A stretch of 64,000 bases of DNA from Gluconobacter wancherniae NBRC 103581 (GTDB taxonomy: Bacteria > Pseudomonadota > Alphaproteobacteria > Acetobacterales > Acetobacteraceae), in the NCBI RefSeq assembly GCF_007988885.1, contig NZ_BJUZ01000001.1:434001-498000 (forward strand), given 5' to 3'. Positions 27,439-35,712 of this stretch are shown here, piece after piece. Numbering within the stretch: the first letter of the stretch is position 1; each line of letters begins with the position of its first letter. Made by a program: the position numbers and the translations under genes. The notes under the pieces were generated by a model that saw only the letters and a program-made list of their open reading frames with translations, was not told where the DNA came from and did not search any database.

Positions 27439-28309
27439 AAATAGTTTCGACTGACCAGTTTGCGTTCCAGCTTTCCCCGGCTTCAAGATGTAGAAGGCCG
27501 GGTTTGCGGGAGAAATCACCAGAAAAATCGCCGGGCGCTGCGTAGCCGTGCCAAGGCTCGATACATAGAAAATCCGCGCCCGGCTTCATCCAAAGCCCAA
27601 GATCCCGGAAGCCGTTCCAGGTGATATGTAGTCCATCCTTTTGGGGGGTGATGTAAGACACTGAATGGCTGTTGAGTTCGGGCATGATGATTGCATCTGC
27701 GACGAACAGCTCTTCTGTGAGAGGCAGATTTTTGCCCTGTACCGGCGTTGGGAATGCTTCGGGTAGAACGCCCTTATCATCAATCCGTCGGATGGGTGCA
27801 GGTTCGTTTTCTGAAAATATCAGTTGATGGGCAGTTTTGGGGACGTCTTCACGCAGGGGCCAGATGAAGGCCGGATGTGCGCCCAGAGATGCGTGCAGCA
27901 CAGCTGATGAATCCGGGTTGTGAAGCTCGTAAGATACCGTAAGGCGATTTTCTTCGACCCGATATGTCATGCGCAGGCGGAAGCGCTCTGGAAAGCCGGT
28001 CAGTGTTGCCGCGTTTTCTGTAAGCTCCAGCGTACAGCCTTGCGCGGTTCGATCGAGCCAGTGAAAAGTGCAGTCCCGCGCGAAACCATGTTGAGGCAGG
28101 TGAAGTGGTTGGTCGTTGAGAGTAATCTCGTGAGCAGGCAATCGTCCTACGATGGGAAACAGGACAGGGGAGTGTCTGGGCCAGGGCGGTCCACCATTCC
28201 ACATCAGTTCACGGCCTGTCGGATCACGTAGGGAAATTAATTCCGCTCCATGAGCCGTGACGGTTGCCGTCAGCAGGTCTGTTCCGAACACATATTTTTC
28301 TGTTGTCAT
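27437..28309 (-). CDS. Aldose 1-epimerase family protein (LacX-like)
   Basis: 290-residue galactose mutarotase-like beta-sandwich protein. Landmarks: TAHGAELISLRDPTGRELMWNG, PVLFPIVGRL, LPQHGFARDC (catalytic His), LGAHPAFIWPL (second His), and CIEPWHGYA with the catalytic-type Glu near the C-terminus. The LacX/YeaD-like subgroup acts on free or phosphorylated sugars; the substrate is open. The ATG at 28309 has GGGAGA 9 bases upstream; the frame from 28339 lacks one. Last gene of the cysS-trmJ-channel unit (43-base gap). Confidence 0.85.
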   Translation of the reverse strand: MTTEKYVFGTDLLTATVTAHGAELISLRDPTGRELMWNGGPPWPRHSPVLFPIVGRLPAHEITLNDQPLHLPQHGFARDCTFHWLDRTAQGCTLELTENAATLTGFPERFRLRMTYRVEENRLTVSYELHNPDSSAVLHASLGAHPAFIWPLREDVPKTAHQLIFSENEPAPIRRIDDKGVLPEAFPTPVQGKNLPLTEELFVADAIIMPELNSHSVSYITPQKDGLHITWNGFRDLGLWMKPGADFLCIEPWHGYAAPGDFSGDFSRKPGLLHLEAGESWNANWSVETI

Positions 28310-28352
28310 GATGTCTGATCTCCCAAGAGTTTTTCCCAATCATGGGCGGGCT

Positions 28353-29303
28353 TCAGATAAAGGGCGGGCTTTCTCCAGGCTCCGTGTTGTGGAAGTGATT
28401 GAAGTCTACTTCGACTCTGCCATCGGGGCGGTTGATGATCATTTCCACGAAGCGGAAACCATGTTTGACGTGCCCGATTTCGTAAGCGTGCCGTGCGAAG
28501 ATTGTCTGGGACGAAATCTCGTCCGTTCCATCCATCGTCACGATGATTTCGGCATTCTGTTCCAGCAGGGTCTCGGCGGAAAGACCATACAGGGGGCTGG
28601 TCTCGTCAATCATATGTGTTGCGTTGAGGCTGATGCGGAAAATTGGCGCGTGTGACTGGACAAGGTTCAGCCGATCAAAACGCCGGATCAGGCGTCCGTG
28701 ATCGTTAGGCATCAGGCGCGCAAGTGTCATCTCCACATTCGCAGACAGGATCAGCGTGCGGCGCATGTTGGCGAGACGGACGGTCAGCGTGGGAAGCATG
28801 TCGTCATAGGAGACGACGGCTGTGCGGCTGAAGAGGATGCGCGCACGAGGCCTCGAAAAACGGGCAAACACAAGGCCGGTTGCAAGTGCGTTGAGCATCA
28901 TGCCCGCGAGCACCTCGAATGACACGATGGTGTTTGTAAGACGTCCGGCGGGGGCCCAGATCCCATAACCGACGGTTGAAATGGTCTGGACGCTGAAGAA
29001 GACGTCGCTCAGGAAATCTCCCGGCGCAATATTTGTGACGCTGCCGGGGATCAGGAAATACAGCATCCCGAAACCGAGATTGATGACCAGATAGAGCAGC
29101 AGGGATGCCCAGAAAAATGTGGGCCAGCTCATCGTCAGAAGGTGGTGATAGAGATCGTTGAGGGTGCCGCGTTGCAGCCCGGTGCGAATGATGTCCCGAC
29201 GCCCGTTCTCCTCCAGGACATGTGCCCGGATACGGTTTGCCGATTCTGCGAGAAGCGGGTCGGGGGGAGGTGTTCTTCTGTCCCGTCGCCGCCACTGCAT
29301 CAT
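28353..29303 (-). CDS. Inward-rectifier potassium channel (KirBac family)
   Basis: 316-residue K+ channel. Two membrane helices (about residues 60-84 and 125-148) flank a pore helix and the selectivity filter TVGYG at residues 110-114. The rest is the cytoplasmic immunoglobulin-like Kir domain (RLANMRRTLILSANVEMTLARL, SLNATHMIDETSPLYGLSAETLL, EIIVTMDGTDEISSQTIFARHAY). This two-helix-plus-C-domain layout is the KirBac type, not KcsA or a voltage-gated channel. Starts 4 bases after the trmJ stop, so it is translationally coupled to cysS-trmJ, an odd partner set. Confidence 0.92.
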   Translation of the reverse strand: MMQWRRRDRRTPPPDPLLAESANRIRAHVLEENGRRDIIRTGLQRGTLNDLYHHLLTMSWPTFFWASLLLYLVINLGFGMLYFLIPGSVTNIAPGDFLSDVFFSVQTISTVGYGIWAPAGRLTNTIVSFEVLAGMMLNALATGLVFARFSRPRARILFSRTAVVSYDDMLPTLTVRLANMRRTLILSANVEMTLARLMPNDHGRLIRRFDRLNLVQSHAPIFRISLNATHMIDETSPLYGLSAETLLEQNAEIIVTMDGTDEISSQTIFARHAYEIGHVKHGFRFVEMIINRPDGRVEVDFNHFHNTEPGESPPFI

Positions 29304-29307
29304 GTTC

Positions 29308-30084
29308 TCAGCTCCGTGCTTTGCGGCCAGTGGTTAGCTCACTAACCACGCCATGCAGGGTGCGAAGTTCCTGTTCGGTCACTTCGCCCCGCGTGAAGAA
29401 ATGACGCAGGTTGCGCACCATTCCCGGGCGTTTCTGTTCGTTCCTGAGGAACCCGCTGTCATCAAGGTCGCGGATCAGGTGCGACATGAAGTTTTCGAGC
29501 TCGCCCTTCGTCGCGACATGCGTCTCGTTGGTCATGAGTTCGCGCTCGGGGGTGGTGTCTTCGGTCAGGAACCATTCATAGGCCATCACCAGCACGGCCT
29601 GCGCGAGATTCAGGGACATGAAGCGCGGGTTGAGCGGGTAGCGGATTAAAACATCTGCGCGCGCCATGTCCTCGTTGTCCAGTCCCGCGCGTTCGGGCCC
29701 GAAAAGGATGCCCGAACGAAGCTTGCGATCTGATACGGCGCGAAGTTCTGCTGCGGCGCCACGGGCCGTCATGACGGGTTTGACGACATGTCGTGGGCGG
29801 GGACAGGTGGCGAATACACGGTGCAGGTCTGCAATGGCATCATCGACCGTGTCGAAAACTTCTGCTGCATCAAGAATGCGATGCGCGCCGGATGAAGCGT
29901 ACCACGCGCGTTCCTGTGGCCAGCCATCACGTGGCGCTACGATACGCAGGTGGAAAAGGCCGCCATTGGCCATTGCGCGCGCGGTTGTACCGATATTCTC
30001 GGCAAGCTGCGGGCGTACAAGGATGACAACCGGGTCATAGGGGCCGGGCGGGGCGAGATCGGCGCCGCCTTCACGTCCTGTCAT
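29308..30084 (-). CDS. trmJ: tRNA (cytidine/uridine-2'-O-)-methyltransferase TrmJ family
   Basis: SPOUT methyltransferase expected to methylate position 32 of tRNAs using SAM. 258 residues: VVILVRPQLAENIGTTARAMAN near the N-terminus, then the SAM knot motifs GILFGPERAGLDNEDMARAD and PLNPRFMSLNLAQAV. The ATG at 30084 lies 4 bases after the cysS stop; the longer frame to 30348 is antisense-like read-through inside cysS. Sits between cysS and the K+ channel in one operon. Confidence 0.9.
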   Translation of the reverse strand: MTGREGGADLAPPGPYDPVVILVRPQLAENIGTTARAMANGGLFHLRIVAPRDGWPQERAWYASSGAHRILDAAEVFDTVDDAIADLHRVFATCPRPRHVVKPVMTARGAAAELRAVSDRKLRSGILFGPERAGLDNEDMARADVLIRYPLNPRFMSLNLAQAVLVMAYEWFLTEDTTPERELMTNETHVATKGELENFMSHLIRDLDDSGFLRNEQKRPGMVRNLRHFFTRGEVTEQELRTLHGVVSELTTGRKARS

Positions 30085-30088
30085 GGGG

Positions 30089-31447
30089 TCAGGCCTTTCG
30101 CCATGTTGTGCCGGAAGGACCGTCTTCCAGCGTAATGCCGGAAGCAGACAATTCTGCACGGATTGCGTCGGCACGGGCGAAATCGCGGGATTTGCGGGCA
30201 GCCAGACGTTCTTCAATAAGGGTTTCGATTGCGGATGCATCCACGCCAGACTGAAACCAGTCAGCGGGAGAGACGGTAAAGAGGCCCAGGAGCTTCCCTG
30301 CCGCAAGCAGGCCGGACGCTGCATCCTGATCCCCCTGCATGGCAGCATCCGCCAGTGGGTGGAGTGTTGATATGGCCAGTGGGGTGTTCAGGTCATCGCA
30401 CAGGGCGTCCATGACGGAAGCCGGTATTGCGGCGTCCGGCTGGGGATTGCCGCGTTCAAGCGCGCGATAGAGACGGTCCAGGGTGCGGCGTGCCTCTTCA
30501 AGTTTTTCCCACGAAAAATCGAGCGTTGAGCGGTAATGTGCGCCCAGATAGAGCAGCCGGAGGGGCTCGGCAGGTGAGCGCTCCAGCGCTTCGCGGATGG
30601 TATGGAAATTGCCCAGGGATTTGGACATTTTCTCACCATTCGAGAGCAGCATGCCCACATGCAGCCAGTGCGTTGCAAATTTGCTGCCGGGGAAGCAGCA
30701 CAGGGACTGCGCGCGCTCGTTTTCGTGGTGAGGAAACAGGAGATCATCCCCGCCGCCGTGGATATCAAAGCTCTCACCCAGATAACGGTGTGACATGGCA
30801 GAGCATTCGATATGCCAGCCCGGACGGCCACGACCATAGGGACTTTCCCATCCCGGCTGTTCCGGAGTGGAAGGCTTCCACAAAACGAAATCGCCCGGAT
30901 CGCGCTTGTATGGAGCGACTTCGACGCGGGCACCTGCGATCATGTCGTCCAGCGAGCGGCCGGAAAGCGCGCCGTAAGTCGGAAAATTCCGGACGGCAAA
31001 TAATACATGGCCCTCGGCCTCATAGGCGTGGCCATTGGCGATCAGGCGGGCAATCAGGTCCAGCATGTCCCCGATATGATGGGTTGCGCGCGGTTCGATA
31101 TCCGGAGGAAGGATATCGAGCGCACGAAGATCTTCGTGGAATGCTTCGGTTGTGCGCTCGGTAAGGGCGGAAATATCTTCGCCGTTTTCCAGTGCGCGGG
31201 CTGTAATCTTGTCGTCCACGTCCGTCACGTTGCGGACATAGGTCACGCAGGGATAAAGCGTGCGGAGCAGACGCACCAGAACATCTGCGCACAGCATGGC
31301 ACGCAGGTTGCCGAGATGCGCCCGGTCATAGACGGTCGGGCCGCAGAAATAGATCCGCACGTTCTGCGGATCGAGCGGGGAGAAAGGGCGTTTTTCGCGT
31401 GCGTGGCTGTCATGCAGTCGCAGCGCCGGATATGCAGGATCGACCAT
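30089..31447 (-). CDS. cysS: Cysteinyl-tRNA synthetase
   Basis: Class I synthetase with a catalytic zinc. 452 residues: IYFCGPTVYDRAHLGNLRA (first zinc Cys and HIGH), SAMSHRYLGESFDIHGGGDDLLFPHHENE (zinc Cys/His cluster; Cys in WHIECS) and KMSKSLGNF. First gene of the cysS-trmJ-kir-epimerase unit. Its upstream region (31448-31532) is shared with the divergent MATE gene. Confidence 0.96.
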   Translation of the reverse strand: MVDPAYPALRLHDSHAREKRPFSPLDPQNVRIYFCGPTVYDRAHLGNLRAMLCADVLVRLLRTLYPCVTYVRNVTDVDDKITARALENGEDISALTERTTEAFHEDLRALDILPPDIEPRATHHIGDMLDLIARLIANGHAYEAEGHVLFAVRNFPTYGALSGRSLDDMIAGARVEVAPYKRDPGDFVLWKPSTPEQPGWESPYGRGRPGWHIECSAMSHRYLGESFDIHGGGDDLLFPHHENERAQSLCCFPGSKFATHWLHVGMLLSNGEKMSKSLGNFHTIREALERSPAEPLRLLYLGAHYRSTLDFSWEKLEEARRTLDRLYRALERGNPQPDAAIPASVMDALCDDLNTPLAISTLHPLADAAMQGDQDAASGLLAAGKLLGLFTVSPADWFQSGVDASAIETLIEERLAARKSRDFARADAIRAELSASGITLEDGPSGTTWRKA

Positions 31448-31532
31448 GTGCTGATCAATGCGTCAGCCATCGTCCGGGTGCAACAGGGTTTGTAGGTCTT
31501 GTTTCACTCAAATGCCCCTGTATAGGGGGGAT

Positions 31533-32909
31533 ATGACAAGAAAAGTCCCCGATCCGACATCGCCTTCGGGGCATGTCCTCACTCTTGCCCGTGTTGCATT
31601 GCCGCTCGCCCTCTCGCAGTTGTCCGAAATGGCGATGGGTGTGACGGATACTGTGCTGCTTGGCAGCCTCGGTGTGACCGAGCTTGCCATTGGCGGTATT
31701 TCCAATAGCGTTTTCTTCACCACAATGGTGACTTTCCAGACAATCCTTGGCGGCGCGGGTATCATGCTCTCCCATGGTCGGGGTGTGGTGGACAGTGGCG
31801 GTGTTAGTCATGACGGACGTTCGATTGTCAGCGCCGCGGTAGCACTTGCTCTGTGTGTGTTTGTTCCGTGCCTGCTTCTGCTGCTGCCTGCACGTGAACT
31901 TTTCAGCATGATGGGTGAACCGTCGGCAGTGATCGAACATGGCAGCCGCTTCATTCACATCCTGCTGATCGCGCTCTTGCCGGATCTGGTGATCATTGGC
32001 CTGTTCCGGGTGATTCTGCCTGCTCTGGGAGCGGAAACGCTGCTTTTGTGGATCATGCCGGCGATGGCGCTTTGCAATGGGTTGACCAATGCAACGTTGA
32101 TTCATGGATGGTTCGGGTTGCCTGCGTTAGGGCTTTACGGTTCCGCCACTGCGACGAGTCTGACGGGGTGGGCCATATCGCTGGCGCTGATCGTGCTTTG
32201 TCTGGCGCGCCCCAATATTCGGGCCGTTTTGCGTCCGGCGGCTGTGCAGTGGCCCATTTTCAAGGAGCTTCTGAAGCTGGGTCTGCCGATCATGGCGGGG
32301 GCTGCGGCAGAGATCCTGATGTTTCAGATTACCGGGCTACGTGCAGGTGAGTTCGGTACGCAGAGTCTGGCAGCTCATCAGATTGCACAAAATACGGCAT
32401 CCCTGACATTTATGGTCTGCCTTGCGATCGGGCAGGCAGTAAATGTGCGGGTGTCATACTGGCGTGGAGCGCAGCAGATGGTGCAGGCACGCCGTGCGGC
32501 CATTACGGCTGTGGGGCTGGTTCTGAGCTGGAGCGTCCTGACGGCAAGTGCTTTGTTGATCTGGCCAGACCGGGTTGCTGCACTTTACTTCAGTGGCGCG
32601 CCACCAGATGCAACGACCATGGCTACGACTGTGCTGCTTCTGAAAATCGCAGGGATTTTTCAGCTGGTCGATGGGCTCCAGACTACTTTTACCGGGGCAC
32701 TTCGTGGTTGTGGTGATACTGTCTGGCCGATGGTAATTGGTATTTGCAGCTACACCATGGTGGGGCTTGGGTTTGGTGGCTGGCTGGCCTTCCAGGCGCA
32801 TTATGGCGTGGAAGGCCTTTGGTTCGGTCTGGCTGCGGGGCTTGCGGTTACCTGTGTCGCGACGGGCTACAGGATGTATCGTGTCATGTGGCGGTGCGCG
32901 CCAACCTGA
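31533..32909 (+). CDS. MATE family multidrug/Na+ antiporter
   Basis: 458 residues, about twelve membrane helices in two repeated six-helix halves (LARVALPLALSQLSEMAMGVTDTVLLG and the second-half LLKLGLPIMAGAAAEILMFQ). NorM/DinF-type exporter of cationic compounds driven by H+ or Na+. ATG 31533 follows TAGGGGGG; an upstream Met at 31512 lacks it. Its last 26 bases overlap the 3' end of the MFS gene on the other strand. Confidence 0.9.
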   Translation: MTRKVPDPTSPSGHVLTLARVALPLALSQLSEMAMGVTDTVLLGSLGVTELAIGGISNSVFFTTMVTFQTILGGAGIMLSHGRGVVDSGGVSHDGRSIVSAAVALALCVFVPCLLLLLPARELFSMMGEPSAVIEHGSRFIHILLIALLPDLVIIGLFRVILPALGAETLLLWIMPAMALCNGLTNATLIHGWFGLPALGLYGSATATSLTGWAISLALIVLCLARPNIRAVLRPAAVQWPIFKELLKLGLPIMAGAAAEILMFQITGLRAGEFGTQSLAAHQIAQNTASLTFMVCLAIGQAVNVRVSYWRGAQQMVQARRAAITAVGLVLSWSVLTASALLIWPDRVAALYFSGAPPDATTMATTVLLLKIAGIFQLVDGLQTTFTGALRGCGDTVWPMVIGICSYTMVGLGFGGWLAFQAHYGVEGLWFGLAAGLAVTCVATGYRMYRVMWRCAPT

Positions 32910-34083
32910 TGGTGATGAGGTAGATCACCAGACCTCCGCCGGATAGCAGGGCGCCGCCCCAGCCAACCGAAGCCAGCCCATAGCCTGCTCCGACCAGAAA
33001 TGCTCCCTGCCAGGCGCCAATGGCATTTGCGATATTAAAGGCAGAATGATTGAGCGATGCCGCCAGTGTCTGTGCATCCCCGGCAACTTCCATGAGCCGG
33101 GACTGCATGGCCGGCGAGAGGATGATCGTGGCAGCGGGCAGGAGGAAGGTGATTGGCAGCATGGCCCAGGGAGAGGGCAGCAGGAGCCAGAATCCCAGCA
33201 TGAACAGGACGCTTGCCATAAGCGCACAGATAGCAGTGCGGTCCAGATTGCGGTCAATCATGTTGGAGCCGAGCGCATTGCCTGCGACCATGCCGAGCCC
33301 CCAGACGATCTGGTAAAGCGCAACGCCCCAGTCGGGGAGGTGTGTTACGTGGGACAGGGCAGATGTGAGGAACGTGTAGACCCCGAACATACCGCCAAAT
33401 CCCACGGCGCCAGTCAGGAGTGTCAGCAGAACCTGTGGGCGTTTGAGGGCGCCGAGTTCGGAAAGGGCAGAGACGCCGGGTTTGGGTCGGTCCGTGGGAA
33501 TAAAATACCAGATTCCCAGCAGGCAGATGATGCCCAGTCCGGCGATGGTGCCATATGCAACGCGCCATCCAAGATGGTTTGCAGCATAAGTGGACAGGGG
33601 AGATCCGATGACGGTCGAAATCATGATGCCAGACAACACGCGACCGATGGCACGTCCGCGATGGGCACGCTCCACCATTGAGGCGCCGATCAGCGCGGAG
33701 ACCCCGAAGAAAGCACCATGAGGCAGGCCGGTGATGAAACGCATCACTTCGATAGCGAAGAGATTCGGCATCATCACACTGCCGATGTTTCCTGCGATGA
33801 ACAGGCACATCATGAGCATAAGCAGTGTCCGTCGAGGCAGCTTTGCACCGGCTACCGCAATGAGCGGAGCACCCACCACCACGCCCAGCGCGTAGGATGC
33901 GATGACTGATCCTGCGCGAGGAATGGTGATGCTCAGGGACTGCGAAAATTCTGGTAGCAGGCCCATCATGGCGAATTCGCCGGTACCGATGGTGAATGTT
34001 GCCAGCATAAGGGAGAGCATCGCGGGCTCTACACCATGCGGCGGGCGCACACGCTCGACGTCGGGAGGCTCGATGTTATCCAT
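32884..34083 (-). CDS. MFS transporter (AraJ/DHA1 type)
   Basis: 399 residues, twelve membrane helices. N-terminal LATFTIGTGEFAMMGLLPEFSQSL, ALGVVVGAPLIAVAGAKLPRRTLL and RGRAIGRVLSGIMISTVIGSPL are the signatures of the AraJ-like DHA1 family (sugar or drug efflux). The start at 34083 is preferred to 34122, which would translate the terminator hairpin of the upstream gene. Oddly the ATG follows the T-run directly with no ribosome site; an internal Met at 34020 is an alternative. Convergent overlap with the MATE gene. Confidence 0.87.
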   Translation of the reverse strand: MDNIEPPDVERVRPPHGVEPAMLSLMLATFTIGTGEFAMMGLLPEFSQSLSITIPRAGSVIASYALGVVVGAPLIAVAGAKLPRRTLLMLMMCLFIAGNIGSVMMPNLFAIEVMRFITGLPHGAFFGVSALIGASMVERAHRGRAIGRVLSGIMISTVIGSPLSTYAANHLGWRVAYGTIAGLGIICLLGIWYFIPTDRPKPGVSALSELGALKRPQVLLTLLTGAVGFGGMFGVYTFLTSALSHVTHLPDWGVALYQIVWGLGMVAGNALGSNMIDRNLDRTAICALMASVLFMLGFWLLLPSPWAMLPITFLLPAATIILSPAMQSRLMEVAGDAQTLAASLNHSAFNIANAIGAWQGAFLVGAGYGLASVGWGGALLSGGGLVIYLITIRLARTAT

Positions 34084-34128
34084 AAAAAAATCCGGAATGG
34101 CAGAAGGTGTCCAACCTGCCATTCCGGA
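34084..34128 (-). terminator. Intrinsic terminator after the Kbp-like gene
   Basis: Perfect 13-bp stem (34091-34103 with 34116-34128). On the minus strand it is followed by seven T (34090-34084), directly abutting the MFS start codon. It should stop transcription from the gene at 34167-34649 before the MFS gene. Confidence 0.85.
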
Positions 34129-34166
34129 CTACAACTAAGGACCAGAAAATCCTGAAAAGCGGATTA

Positions 34167-34649
34167 TCAGTCGTTTTTTGCAGGCTCGGTTGGCAGGCGG
34201 ATCGTCAGACCGGGATAAATGTCATCCTTGGATGTGACAAGCGGTTCATTGGCTGCGAGGAGTTCGTCTCCTGTAAAGTCTTCCGGAATTTTGTCTGCAA
34301 CTTCGTCCAGAGTGGTGCTGGTCTTGATCTGCAGGAATTTCGGATCAGGTGTACCTGGCGGAACCTGAATATCCGCTTCCACAGTCGATACGCCTGCAAC
34401 ATTGCCTGCTGTGAGGATCATCTGATCTCGGGCCTTGGCGCTGTCAGCCTTGCCGCGCAGAAGAACAGTGCGGTCATCGATCACCAGATGAGACATGTGC
34501 ATCTGCGCGAGGCCGAATTTTTTGAAGGCGCGTTTGATGGCACTCTCACCGGGCTTCGGTGGCGCTGGGGAATCCAGAGACTGGATCAGGCCCTCGAGCG
34601 AACCCTCTGTGATGTGGCCGACTTTGGGATTGAAGTTGTAAATCTTCAT
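34167..34649 (-). CDS. kbp: BON-LysM protein, potassium-binding protein Kbp (YgaU) family
   Basis: 160-residue cytoplasmic protein. A BON domain (about residues 45-97: VIDDRTVLLRGKADSAKARDQMILTAGNVAGVSTVEADI) precedes a LysM domain (about 108-155: FLQIKTSTTLDEVADKI then NEPLVTSKDDIYPGLTIRLP). Length and order match E. coli Kbp, a K+ sensor binding protein induced by osmotic stress. No signal peptide. The N-terminus (MKIYNFNPKVGHIT) differs from the E. coli one. Monocistronic, with its own terminator. Upstream gap of 346 bases is shared with divergent rpsD. Confidence 0.85.
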   Translation of the reverse strand: MKIYNFNPKVGHITEGSLEGLIQSLDSPAPPKPGESAIKRAFKKFGLAQMHMSHLVIDDRTVLLRGKADSAKARDQMILTAGNVAGVSTVEADIQVPPGTPDPKFLQIKTSTTLDEVADKIPEDFTGDELLAANEPLVTSKDDIYPGLTIRLPTEPAKND

Positions 34650-34944
34650 AGGAACAATCGCTCAAAAAAATGGTGCCCACCGAGGGGCAGCAGAGCGATA
34701 ACGCAATGACCTGGCAAAAAGATACGTGTTTTTTGCATTCTGATGCCCTGAAGATTGGAGCACCTGCAAAGGCCAAGGATTGACATCGTGGTCTACAGTG
34801 CTGTAGGCGCGGCACCACAGCCGGAAACGTGGACGTGCCGGTCGGTTCCATCATGCGCGGGTTTCTGTAGCCCGCCGGTCCCGGCTCTTAAGGTGCGCGC
34901 CCGTCCTTTCCAATTCGGGAAGGGGCCTACCGGTGCAACAAAAC
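34650..34944. other. Intergenic region upstream of rpsD and kbp, no gene seen
   Basis: The 346-base gap between divergent kbp and rpsD. A TTGACA at 34780-34785 with TGTAGG 16 bases later (34802-34807) is a possible rpsD promoter, which would give a leader of about 180 bases. No open frame with a ribosome site and no tRNA was found. Confidence 0.4.
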
Positions 34945-34971
34945 GGCCTGCCATGCAGCATGGGGCAGGCC
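34945..34971 (+). promoter_or_regulatory. rpsD: Hairpin in the rpsD leader
   Basis: GGCCTGCC (34945-34952) pairs with GGCAGGCC (34964-34971), extended by ATG/CAT inside, 24 bases before the rpsD ATG. Position is suitable for translational control of S4, but no similarity to a known S4-binding leader could be established by eye. Confidence 0.35.
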
Positions 34972-34995
34972 TGACGAGAGAACACGGGTCAACCC

Positions 34996-35613
34996 ATGTC
35001 AAAGCGTTTAGAGAGCAAGTACAAGATCAATCGCCGTCTCGGCGTCAACCTGTGGGGCCGTGCCAAGTCCCCGGTTAACAAGCGCGAGTACGGCCCCGGC
35101 CAGCACGGCCAGCGTCGCAAGCAGAAGCCTTCTGACTTCTCCATTCAGCTGATGGCCAAGCAGAAGCTCAAGGGCTACTACGGCAACATCAGCGAGAAGC
35201 AGTTCCGCAAGTACTACGATGAGGCTGTTCGCCGTAAGGGTGATACCTCCGAGAACCTGATCGGTCTGCTGGAGCGTCGTCTGGATGCGGTTATCTACCG
35301 CCTCAAGTTCGCCATCACGCCTTTCGCTGCACGTCAGTTCATCAGCCATGGCCACATCACGGTTAACGGCAAGAAGGTGAACATTCCGTCCTACCTCGTG
35401 AAGGAAGGCGACGTCATCGAAGTTCGCGAGAAGTCCAAGCACCTCGCAATCGTTCTCGATGCAGCACAGACCGGTGAGCGCGATGCTCCTGAGTATGTTG
35501 AAGTCGATCACCGCCAGATGAAGGGTCGCTTCATTCGCACCCCGGTTCTCACGGATGTGCCGTATCCGGTGCAGATGGAACCGAACCTGGTCGTCGAGTT
35601 CTACTCCCGCTAA
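34996..35613 (+). CDS. rpsD: 30S ribosomal protein S4
   Basis: Primary 16S rRNA-binding protein that nucleates 30S assembly. 205 residues: [20 protein letters not shown], the S4 RNA-binding domain [42 protein letters not shown] and the C-terminal [10 protein letters not shown]. The zinc-finger cysteines of some S4 proteins are absent (C-minus form). Monocistronic with a strong terminator, away from the S13-S11-alpha operon where it sits in E. coli, as usual for alphaproteobacteria. Confidence 0.97.
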   Translation: MSKRLESKYKINRRLGVNLWGRAKSPVNKREYGPGQHGQRRKQKPSDFSIQLMAKQKLKGYYGNISEKQFRKYYDEAVRRKGDTSENLIGLLERRLDAVIYRLKFAITPFAARQFISHGHITVNGKKVNIPSYLVKEGDVIEVREKSKHLAIVLDAAQTGERDAPEYVEVDHRQMKGRFIRTPVLTDVPYPVQMEPNLVVEFYSR

Positions 35614-35656
35614 TTCTGAACTCCGGGCTTCGTGCCCGGGTTCTGCGGACGACCGG

Positions 35657-35689
35657 AACGCCGGGCGGGACCTCCCGTCCGGCGTTTTT
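35657..35689 (+). terminator. Intrinsic terminator of rpsD
   Basis: Fourteen-base-pair GC-rich stem (35657-35670 with 35673-35686, one G-T pair) with a two-base apparent loop in practice opened further, then T-run 35685-35689. Lies between rpsD and prfC. Confidence 0.88.
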
Positions 35690-35712
35690 CATTTCAAGAC
35701 CTCGGAGCCTTC

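Noticed and set aside
34091-34128. Perfect 13-bp inverted repeat read as a repressor operator for the MFS gene
   Set aside because: The seven T on the minus strand right after the stem make an intrinsic terminator the simpler reading.
34650-34995. Possible tRNA or small RNA gene upstream of rpsD
   Set aside because: No cloverleaf with a T-loop GTTCGA pattern could be built; sequence between the promoter candidate and hairpin looks like an ordinary leader.
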